Source of the DNA: Mesorhabditis belari
Lineage: Eukaryota > Nematoda > Chromadorea > Rhabditida > Rhabditidae
Length of the DNA stretch: 64,000 nt
Direction of reading: 5' to 3'
Assembly (NCBI GenBank): GCA_958450365.1
Contig: CAUEEP010000880.1
Coordinates: 1-64,000 of the forward strand
A program made the translations under genes and the position numbers. The notes beneath the pieces were generated by a model. It did no database searches. It saw only the letters and a program-made list of their open reading frames with translations, and was not told where the DNA came from. Below are positions 24,901 to 36,600 of the stretch, one piece after another; position 1 is the stretch's first letter, and each line of letters opens with the position of its first letter.

Positions 24901-27587
24901 TTGAGTTTTTAGTAATGTTTTGAAAAGAAAAAAAAGCCATTTCCGATCCATTTCCTTTTTCCCTTTTTTTACGTTTTTGGAGATAAATGAGTAATAAAAG
25001 GTGCAGAAAATATAGACGAGAAGCCATAAAAAAAGAAAAAAAGAAAAGAAATGAGGTAAATGGATGGAGAAAGAAAATATATTAAAAAAGTGTTGTATTT
25101 TAGCTTTTGACACTTTTGGCAAACTTTTGACGGTAAAAACTACCGTAATCTTTCTATAGTTTTATCTATTAGTTTACAATAGATTTTGCCTATTAGAAAA
25201 CCTGCAGTGAGCTCCAGAAGGCGCTTTGTGTAGGCTAAGTTTCAGAATTGAGATCAATTTGTGCGTTTTATTCACTCAAAATCTTCGCAATGAAAATACA
25301 AAGCAAGATTCTCAGAGAAAAACCCCAGCTTACAGTAGCTTTTGCCTATTGCAGAAGCTGCTGTGAGCTCCAGAAAGTACCTTGTGTAGGCTAACTTTCA
25401 GAAATGAGATCAATTTGTGCGTTTTATTCACTCAAAATCTTCGCACTGAAAATTCGATGTAAAATTCTTTTTACTAATTTGATTTTTCGATATTCAGAAA
25501 AGCTCTACTGCTTTCCAGATATTCCAAAAATGGGATTAGTTTTAGGAAATCTCTTTTTCATACCGATTCACAAGGGGTCATACCTAGCATTACCTATCCT
25601 GTAATTTCATACAGTAGTTTACAGTAGCTTTTGTCTATTGCAAAAGCTGTAGTGAGCTCCAGAAAGTACTTTGCGTAGGCTGACTTTCAGAATTGAGATC
25701 AATTTGTGTGTTTTATTCACTCAAAATCTTCCCATAGAAAATTCGATGTAAAATTCTTTTTACTAATTTGATTTTTCGATATTCAGAAATTCAGAAAAGC
25801 TCTACTGCTTTCCAGATATTCCAGAAATGGGATTAGTTTTAAGAAATCGCTTTTTCATTCCAACTCAGGCTCATACCTATCATTTGCCTTTGTCTAGAAG
25901 AAAAGAAATGAGGTAAATGGATGGATAAAGAAAATATATTAGGAAAGTGTTGTATTTTAGCTTTTGGCACTTTTGGCAAACTTTTGACGGTAAAAACTAC
26001 CGTAATCTTTCTATAGTTTTTTCTATTACATCGTTTTATCTATCGTGCTGCCAAAATTGCTCATTAAGATTCCCCTTGAGCAAAATTTTGAGGTTTACCG
26101 GCCGACTGAACATCGTGGATTAAACGTCATTGAGAAAAAGAATGAGAAAATGAATCAGGAAAGGATTTTGTAAGGATTTAAAGAAAAAGAAAAGTGACCG
26201 GGTTTTGAAAATCAAATTTTTGTGAATCATGGATTTCACAGCAGCTTTAGGAGTCGACAATTTTTAAAAAAAAAGTTTTTTTGATTTTTGAAAATTTTTC
26301 CTTGGAAATTTCGTAGTGAGGTCCAGAATGGGTCAAAATTTAAGGAAATTCAATATTTATTTATTTACCTGTCCAATCGTGACCAGCGCTCGTCCCTCGA
26401 GGATCAACACAAATTTCTCGGTGTTCTCGCCTTTCGTGTAGATTTTTGCCGTTCTAGGGATCACCGTCTTTGGATCATACATATCGGGTAGATGGGTTAA
26501 TTCCACCTGCAAAAACGACAATCACTTAAAAATTGGCGAGATTCGGGCAATCTGGAACTCACCCTCTTCACATTTTGTCGTATCAACTTCTCCAGAACTG
26601 ATTGTGAGATCATCACTTGAGTGAAAGCTTGATGATTTGTTGTGAGCCACTGAAAATAGAGAGTGAAGAATGGTTTGAAGAAGCAAAGTTGCCAGCTGGA
26701 TAATGCCAAGTTGCTCGAAATTTTTCAAACCAACAAAAGGCTTTCTTTTCGTGAAAAAGCAGAAGAGTTATCGGTTACAATAATACAAAAATCCTCGAAC
26801 ATTGCATAGACTTGGGCTTAAACCGTATTAGGAACTTGGATTCCTCATGATTCCACATGATTTAACAAAAAGCCAGAACTGGCAATGTGTCAGAAATCAG
26901 TGCCGCTTTCTCGATAGAATTCTATTGTGGATAATGACCACAATGCAAAGACCTCGACTGTTCGATAGCAGGAGTGGCTTTGGAAGGAGCACAAAAGGTA
27001 CCAAGAGATTTGAAATGATAGATCTAATCATTAAAAAATCCAGGTGCTAGGGATATCGATGGTATTCTCAATGCTTTGATGAGGGGTGGAGTGAAAGTTG
27101 CTGAACCCGAGGCACCCAGCCCTGCTGGGATCCTTTCGCAATTTTTTGGATAAATTATCGTACTTTTGATTCTAGCTATTGAATTGTGTTCCAGATTGAA
27201 GATTCGACATGAACTTAGCTCAAGAAAATAGAGCATAAGCTAGAAATTCACTCAGAGTTTTCAGTTCTTTGTCTATTTCGCCATTTTCTCTTGTTTTATC
27301 GTACTTTTGGTTCTAGCTATTAAATTGTGTTCCAGATTGGAGATTTGAGATCTACTGGGAACTTTTGGATAGCAAGACTTGATCTCAACTTGATCAAATA
27401 CTTGGAGCAATTTGACAAGTCAGCTAAATCTTTTTTAAAAAAAAACCTCAAAAAAAAAAAAAATTTTTCAAAAAAAAAAAAAAAATTTTTTTTTATATTT
27501 TTTTTTTAAAAAAAAAATTTTTAGGGGGTGGGGTGGTTGGAAAAAAAAAAATTTTTTTTTAAATTAAAAAAAAAAAAAAAAAATTAA

Positions 27588-27631
<44 letters not shown>

Positions 27632-30600
27632 ATATATAAATAATGGCAAATATCTCGCATGATTTGAAGTTGTTCATTAAAGAATTTTCATTTCAAAAAA
27701 ACGTACCAAGTCATATCCACCAACCCCAATATTTTGCTCCAAATTTTCCAAATTTCTATACCTGCATTGTGACGAGCAACATTTGCACAGAAATGACTCT
27801 GGACGGCTCCTCGCTGGCCACCAAATAGCTTAAGTCGGTGGCCTGAAAATTGGGATTTCGGAAATTTACTGAAAATCCTTTTTTTTGAATATCCATCACA
27901 TAAGTACTCCGTTTTCCGTTTTCTCAAATTTACAAAAAAATTCAGAATTCATAACAAGAATTGGCTGAATAAAGCTAAAAAGTCAAAACAAATTGGCTGG
28001 AAATAATTGGGATAATGAAAATCGGGTCGTAAATATTTTTTGCGGGAAAAAAATTGGAGAAATAATTGGAGAACGGGGAAAAATGGGATTCGATTTGAAA
28101 GCGGAGATTTTAACTTGAGAAAATTGATCCAGTGATAAGGCAAATGGCACTGAATTGAGGTTTTAACGGTTGTAGCCATGCTCTTTAGACTTAGGCTTAG
28201 GCCTAGCCTTTGCAAAGCTATCAGCTTAGCCTTTACAAAGCTATAAGCTACAAAGCATTTTAATGACGGTTTCAAGACTGGGATCATGGAGGTACGATAA
28301 TTTTTAGAATTCAAATGGGAACCAAAAGGGGAAACGAATGGTAACCAAATCGTAAACGAATCAGAACTAAATGGGGATCAAATAGGAACCGAATCGGAGC
28401 TGAATCGGGGCCGAATCGAAACCAAATGGGGATCAAATGGAAACCGAATCGAAATCGAATCAGAACCAAATGGGGACCAAATGGGAGCCGAATCGGAGCC
28501 GGATCGGACCGAATCGGAAGCAAATCGGAACCAAATCGGGGCCGAATCGGAGCTGAATCGGGGCCGAATCGGAACCAAATGGGGATCAAATGGAAACCGA
28601 ATCGGAAACGAATGGTAACCAAATCGTAATCAAATCAGAACCAAATGGGGACCAAATGGGAACCAAATCGGACCGAATCGAAGCCAAATAAAAGCTAAAT
28701 CAAAGCCAAATGGGATCCAAATCGGATCCAAATCAGAACCAACTCAGAACCAAATCGGAACCAAATCAAACCCGAATCAGAGCTGAATCAGAACCGAATC
28801 TGGCCTCTAAAGACTACTGTAATCGGGTTTTTAGACACTCTGATGTTCAATGCTTATGGTATCGAGTTTAAATATTGTCCTGAAAACTGGAATTGCCTTC
28901 AACAACCTGGAAAAGTTGCTGTAATCCCTAGATAAACTACCATTGTCACAAAAAGCCGATCGTCGAGCTGCGATTCGTTTTCCAGACGATCAACACGGCC
29001 ACGAAAGTCGAGGTGATAATTATGAGAAGAAAAAGCGAGCAAAAATATCGAAAATACGAGGATTCGATCGTCGATCCTTGATATCCATTCAGAATCGAGG
29101 TTGTCGCTTGAGAATAAGCCGATCCACCAGATTGTTGATAGGATAATCTATGAGAAATCGGGATTCTGGATGGCACTCTGGGGAATGAGAGGGCTGGGAG
29201 GCATTTTGCTTGTTGCTTTTTGAAGCAAAGAAGACAAAGGCGTTTTCTAGACTTTAGCAAGAGCAAGTACCCAATTTTTCAAGCAAAATGCCCTTTCTGG
29301 AGCTCACAATGGCTGTAGACCTACCTGGACAATCTTGAAACGGACATTTTGGGAGTTGACCTTGGAGAAGCGGGTACATCCAAAGTGCTCAGAGAAGAAG
29401 AGGGCCTCGCGGAGACCGGCATTAAAAGGGAGCATCGAGAAGAGGCTGGTTTCGAGCCACTGTACGAGATTTGGCTATTGTAACCGGTTTTTCGTTGATA
29501 GCGTCGATCCGATAGAGGAATCGGTGACCAGCGACGATAGAGTTTTTGACGAACAACGCTGAATTGGATGGGTTTGGAGAGGATTGGAATTGTGGAAAGA
29601 TCTTGAGAAGATCTTGGAAAGATCCAGCCTAGACACGCTAGAATCCAGCGCCAAAAATCAGTTTTAAACCTGCGCCAACCTGTTCGAATTCTCCGGTAAA
29701 CTACTCGTCGACAATCGCGGTCCAACAGCTTCCGCTTCATTTGATCGAGTTGGCGATGATGGATGAAGTAATACAATAGCTGACATTGTGGTTTGGATTC
29801 TTTGTTCATCCAAATTTTTTGGATTTGTGAGATTCCGCATTTCAGTTGTCAAGAATATCAAAAAAAGAGTCGCTTCTTCAAATTCGATTTTCCCCCATCA
29901 CTTTGGCATAGAAACAATCGCCAATTTGCGCCAATTTGCGGAAGAAAAGTGAGAATGAGACGCGGGTAATGCAATCAGATGAGTGGATTTGAGTTTCTCG
30001 CTTCCCGAAAAGGGGCGGGGCTTAGCCGAGTGAGTGAGCCGAGTGAGCATTCCTTTTCGGAGCCCTTTTTCCGGATTTAGTAAATGAGAAAATGAAAAAA
30101 ACAACGAAAACAGCAATTCTGGGTGTCATGTTCGAATGACACATAAAAAGAAAAAGCGAGAGAGCAAAAATCGAAAAACGCAATACAACGATAGCGCTAC
30201 GTCAACTTTTTGAGTTTTATGTGATGGATATCCAAAATTTTCATTGAAATTCTTTCAAGCTGGAACTCATGATACAAAATTGTCGCCGAATTTTTGAATT
30301 CTAATTGCTCTAGAAGAAAATTCACCTGTGCTCCACGTCTCCGAATTCTGTGAACATTGTCGGTGACGGCGTCGGTCTCGTCAACGATTTCGGCCTGAAA
30401 ATCACTGGATTAGAGATCAGAATCGAGATTTTTGTTAGCTTTTGCCTTGTAGACAGTAGAAATTTGGTTAAAAAAGAGATTGCAAAGGGTTGAAAAGTGG
30501 TAAAAACTGTTTTTTGGTTTAGGATTTCATTTCGGTCCATCAAGATCGAGAATTTCATTGAAAGTCAACTTTTGACCGATTCACTACTCAGCTAGAGCTA

Positions 30601-33600
30601 TTTTCTTAGCTTTTCCCATTCACCTGAAGAATCTCTTCAACAATATCTTCCAGTGTGACCACTCCAACCAGCTCATACGTTGGATCAGTGTCCTCAGCGC
30701 AAACGATTCTTTGAACCATCGCCAAATGGTAGTCACCCTAGAAATGAATGATTGGATGAGGCTTTTGAATTGAAAACTTCATTTTGTCGATCTAATTCTT
30801 GTCGCTGACCTTTTTAAACTCTTCCAACATCATTCTTAACGGCGTATCTTGCATAACGAATCGCAATGGATGTTGATGATATCCGCAAACGGTTTGAATC
30901 GTGAAATTGTCGTCCGGATCGAGTAGAGCCAAGTCTTTAACGAAAAGAAGCGATACCTGAAATTTTTGGCTCACTGAAAGCTGTAAACTGAAAGCTGAAA
31001 GATCTAAAACCTTCATGGGTTCAGTATCGAACTTGAAAAGTCCAATAGCAACGACTCTATAGCTTTCCCTAGATACTGTAGTTACGGTTTAATACGTAAT
31101 TACATAATAGACGTTATACGCAATATGGTATAATAGTTGTAAATCTGGAAGAAAAAGCCTGGAAAGGGTTCACCCTATTAACTTTTTCTTGAGTAGACAG
31201 ATTTTAATGAAACTTTGGATTCTTCTTAGTTGGATAGCATGCAAAAATTTGCATTGATCAGATCAGACGTAATTACGCAATAGATACCTGGATACCTGTT
31301 CACCCTATTATCTCTTTTCTAAGTAGACAGATTTTAATGAAACTTTGGATTCTTCTTAGTTGGATAGCACACAAAAATTTGCATTGATCAGATTTTTATT
31401 GTTTTTGGTTTTTGAAACAAATAGTCTGGAAACCAGTTTACCGTATTATCTTTTTTTGAAGTAGACAGATTTTAGTCAAACTTTGAATTTTTCTTAGTTG
31501 GATAGCACACAAAAATTTGCATTGATCAGATCAAACTTAATGACGATGTAAACCTGGATACCTGTTCACCCTATTATCTTTTTTTTGAGTAGACAGATTT
31601 TAATAAAACTTTGGATTTTTCTTAGTTGGATAGCATGCAAAAATCGGTATTGCTCAGATCAGATCAATTTTTAATTTTTAGAAAATAGATTTTAGAAGCG
31701 TTGTGCTAATGTGGATTACTGTAGAATCGGCTATTTGGGGTTTGGTTACGATGGCCTACCGTAACCCCAGCTGAACTAACTTGACCACAGCAAACCCAGC
31801 TCAAATGAACTGGAGTTACGGTAGCGAATGAGTGGCGCAAGATTTCCCCCGCTCACCACGTGATTCCTATCTCCCGAATAAACGGGTATCCTCGTGTATC
31901 CCATTCGCAGAATCTCGGCCACCGTTTTCGTGTTGAGCACAGTTGTATCGGGCAACATAAACACATCCTGAACTTCGAAAAATTCAATCTCAAAGCTCAA
32001 AAATTCAATCTCAAAGCTCACATCACTTTTCGTCATCACATCGGAAACGGTTTTGTCCGAGATCTCCATCGCACCAACAGCAATTTTCAGCTCTTCAGCC
32101 AATCCGTTCTCATCTTTCGCGTTCATCTGAACAAATTCATCAATAAAATAGGATTATTGAACACTTGATCCGCTCCGCCCTTTTGCCATTGGCAATCCAA
32201 CTTTGAACTCAAATATCTCGGTGTTGGGCTGTCCAATTTCAATATTCTTGATATCATTAGATGCGTCAAGTCTTTCTCTTTCGATTGGTACAAAAACTAT
32301 TTCAATTGGACAACCCAACACGAAGATATTTGAGTTTAAAGTTAGATTGACAATGCCAAAGGTCTCCACAATCTCCAAAGGTCTGCCAAAAGGTCTCCAC
32401 AATCGCTTGAAGCACAGCTTTTTAATATGCTTCCAGCTAGACTTTAGTGTTTATTGGATTCCTCGAAAAAACGCGTATAAAAGGTCCTACAATCGCCCCG
32501 CCCCTTTGTCATTGGCAATCTAACTTTAAACTCAAATATCTTCGTGTTGGGTTGTCCAATCGAAATAGTTTTTGTACCAATCGACAGAGAAAGACTTGGC
32601 GCATCTAATGATATCAAGGATATTTAAATTGGACAGTCCAACACCGAGATATTTGAGCTCAAAGTTGGATTGCCAATGGCAAAAGGGGGCGGGGCCTAAA
32701 ATGTGATTCAAAAAGGGTATCTTTTTACTAATCTCAGAGAATCACCGTCCCTTTTGTGCTTCACAAAAAAAGCGCGCTCAATTCCATTGTTGACTTGCTA
32801 TGATCTGTTTTTTTTGTTTTTTCAAAGCATTTCATGGTTTTTTGTGTAATAAAATTATTCATATTTCTCCCAAAATCCAGTTTTTCGTTCATTTTCGATT
32901 TCCTCGCTCACCTTGATCAATTCCATGAGTCGTTTCCGGTCATACGCGACCACCTCATCACCCAAAATCCAATCCAAAATCTGTAAATTCGTAAATAAAG
33001 AGATAAAGATTAAAAGGAAATATCTAAGATTAGATTTGACGATTAGATTTGCCGATCAAAGATCTTTGACTCACTTTTGAGATCGGGAAAGCGACGGGAA
33101 AAGTGAGAACCATGAAGAAACGAGTGATGAAAATCGTGTGCGCACCCACAGCCAAACCTTTTCTGTAAAGGGAATTGATCTTTTGAAGATGTCTTCTATG
33201 TTAAAGCTACAGTGATTCGCAGAAAGCTTAGTTAGCTTCCCAGTTAACTTTCTAACTGGACTGAATACTCTGATCTAGACTGAATACCCTAATCTAGACC
33301 AAATACTGTCATCTAGAGATTCTATATTGAATATCCTATTCTAGATTGAATACCGTAATCCAAATAGTCTAGACTGACAACTCTATCTAGACTGAATACC
33401 CTAATCTAAACTAAATACCGTAATCTAGCTATTCTAGACTGAATATCCTATTCTAGATTGAATAAAGAAAAGAAAAAGCTTTCTAAATCTTTCTAAATCT
33501 TTCTAAAGCTTCCTAAAGCTTCCTAAATCTTTCTAAAGCTTTCTAAAGGTTTCTAAAGCTTTTTCAACCTTTCTAAAGCTTTCTAAAGCTTCCTAAAGGT

Positions 33601-36600
33601 TTCTAAAGCTTCCTAAAGGTTTCTAAAGCTTTTTCAACCTTTCTAAAGCTTTCTAAACCTTTCTAAACCTTTCTAAAGCTTTCTAAGCTTTCTAAACCTT
33701 TCTAAATCTTTCTAAAGCTTTCTAAAGCTCTCTAAAGCTTTTTAAAGCTTTTTAAACCTTTCTAAAGCTTTCTAAACTTTTCTTAAGCTTTCTAAAGCTC
33801 TCTAAATCTTTCTAAAGCTCTCTAAATCTTTCTAAAGCTAACTAGACTTTCTAAAGCTAACTGGAAGTCAGCTTAAAGCTTGCTTAAAAGATCGAGAAAG
33901 TGTTTTGAGTTGTTTTGAGCTGTTTTGAGCTGTTTTGACACAAAAGTGTTTCAAATTTGTTTCTTTTGAGATTTCCCGTCTGTTGTGCCTCCCAAAACAC
34001 TCACTTAACACAAAGACTTTGCGGGAAAATCTCTCCAAAGATGACGATAGCCGCCGAAGAGACAACGAGAGCGACAAGACCGGATGAGAGATCATCGAGA
34101 AGGATTGAGATACCCGAATTCACACAAACGTTTCCTAAAAAGGGTATTTTGAAGATTTTAGAAGATTTAGAAGATTTAGAAGACTTTGAAGACTTTGAAG
34201 ACTTTGAAGATTTCCTAGCTAACTCACCAAGTAGCAATGTACAAAGCAGTAAATTTCCGCGCTCGCGAATCGGCAAAATTGTCTCGGCGTAGCGGCGCTC
34301 GGTTTTTGAGCCTGAAATTTCGTTGTTTAATTTTCATTTGACTATTTAACTAACCAGATTTCATAATCAGTAACAATTCCTGAGTGGACAGAGCCATTAG
34401 GCCAAGATTTAACCCCGAAAAGAGACCGGATAAGACGAGAAGACACGCGAGAATTGTCACCTAAAGTCGATGTTGCATTTCTTCGAATCCCTTCATCACC
34501 TGAACAGCAAACGGAAAATAGTATTTCCTTGGCGGGACTTTGGTTGAAAGCCAAGTTCGATGCTCGACAACTTCTTCGAATTGATTCGCAATTGTTTTGT
34601 CTTTTGAGCGATTTTTGATACAAAGACGAATCTCGGTCTCATGACTGAAAAATTAAAATGGTTTCTGATGTTTAAGAACGTTTAGACAAGTTCTGTGCGT
34701 TCCAGATCAAAGATTTAAACCTTTAAATCACAGGGTTACCTCTGGAATTGTCCATATAATGTGATCCGAAATTTGAAATGATTTCTGATGTTTAAAAAAG
34801 TTTAGAAAACGTTTAGACAAGTTTTGTGCGTTCCAGCTTAGAGATTTAAACCTTTAAATCAAGCGGTTACCTCTGGAATTGTCCATATAACGTAATCCGT
34901 TTATCAGTTTGAAGAGAGAAATCCTTTTGCTCGAAGAGGTAACCGGGTTCCAGGCAAGTTGTGACAGTGAAAGCGATCTGGAATTGCATTTGGATGAAAA
35001 TAGACGCAATTTTGTGCTTAGAATTCCAATTCACCTACCGCCACCACTTCATCCAACCAAAAACCGTAAAGAGTGTATTGAACAATTCGATTCGGGACCA
35101 CGATTGATTCGCCTTTTTCCCTGTAAACAATTATTTTCATTTCTCTACATCAAAAGCAAGTTCATCGTTGAGTCAAAACACTCACGTGTGTCCTAAAAAG
35201 ATTGCCTCGGAAGTCGAGTCGGATGGAGATTCGACTCGTGCTCCGGAAACTTGCGGCTCTTTTTCAATCGTGATTACATTGATCGATCGGGCACTTGCTT
35301 TACGAACGAAGACGGGAAGGACTTCAAGCGAGTCTCCCGCCGAATCTTTTGTCACCGGGGAAAGTGGTGGAGTCTGGAAAATGGGATAAAGTAAAGGTTG
35401 GCAGATTGGCAGAGTGGATTTGATATGGCAGGGTTTTCAGAATAAGCCTAGAGATTTAAAGAAACATTAGAGTAAAGGGTTTTAGGAAAATCGGTAAATG
35501 AACTCTTAGAAAAGCAATGGACTTTCACTTTTGACATATTTGGATTTTGGAATTTTACTTTACTCTAGTCTAACTATTGAAAATCGACTTGGAAATCTGC
35601 GAGAATTGATTGGATTGGGATGAGATTGGATTGGAGATTGGAAATCTCATTAGATGGCATTAGATTGTACATTAGATTGTACATGAGATTGTACACTAGA
35701 TTATACACTAGATTGTACATTAGATTGTACGAATTTCTAAAAGAACATTAGATTGTACGTATTTCTACAAGAACACAAGAATGTTCAGCTAATATTGAGA
35801 ATTGTGATGTCGAAGGATCAGCTCAGACATGTGCAAACTGGTTTGTTAATGTTCTGGGGATGAATCTAGCAGTCTAGCTAGATCTAGCAGCCTAGCCGTC
35901 TAGCTAGATCTAGCAATCTAGCTAGAACTAGCAATCTAGCTAGATCTACAAGTCTAGCTAGATCTAGCAGTCTAGCTAGATCTAGCAATCTAGCTGTCTA
36001 GCAGTCTAGCTAGATCTAGCAGTCTAGCTAATCCCCAAAGACAAAGGATGGGGCCATCCAGCAGTCCAGCTGGATGTCTTTTCGCGAAATAGCAGAAGAG
36101 TTATCGGTTAATCATCCAATACTTGAACATTGCATAGACTTGGATTTAAACCCTATTAGGAACTTGGATTCCACATGATTCCACATGATTTAACAACCAG
36201 CCAGAAATGGCAACGTGCCAGAAATCAGGATGAAAAGATTCTAGCTGTGTTTGGAGAACACGCCAATTGATTGCTGAAGGGGAAAAGCTCGAGCCCGACG
36301 TCAAGCCGTGTATGAGAAGAAGTTTATGCTCTCGATGCCCTGAGATTTGGAAGAGTCTATCTACTGGGAACTTTCGAATAGCAAGAACATTAAGCTTCAG
36401 ATCCGTACCCAGAGGAGGGGCATTTCCGGGCATTTTTTTTCTGGATACGGACCTGCTTAACTGAATTAAATGCTCAAAGCAAATTGAAAAGTCAGCTAAA
36501 TTTTTGCCAGAGAAAGACCTCAAAGAGAAAAAACATTCTTCAACATGATAGACCGTATGTTTCGATGACTCGTTCTACCCGAAACTCACTTGGACGGGAG

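Noticed and set aside
28188..28210. TTAGGC-like telomeric motif
   Set aside because: Only about two copies, so not a telomere or clear interstitial telomeric array.
28946..29266. Reverse-strand frame with a hydrophobic helix ([20 protein letters not shown])
   Set aside because: No acceptor or donor fits, and CNNM proteins have no membrane helix at this position.
29664..29861. Reverse-strand frame ([20 protein letters not shown]) as a CNNM exon
   Set aside because: It ends at a plausible donor but has no good acceptor, and the flanking CNNM exons join in phase without it.
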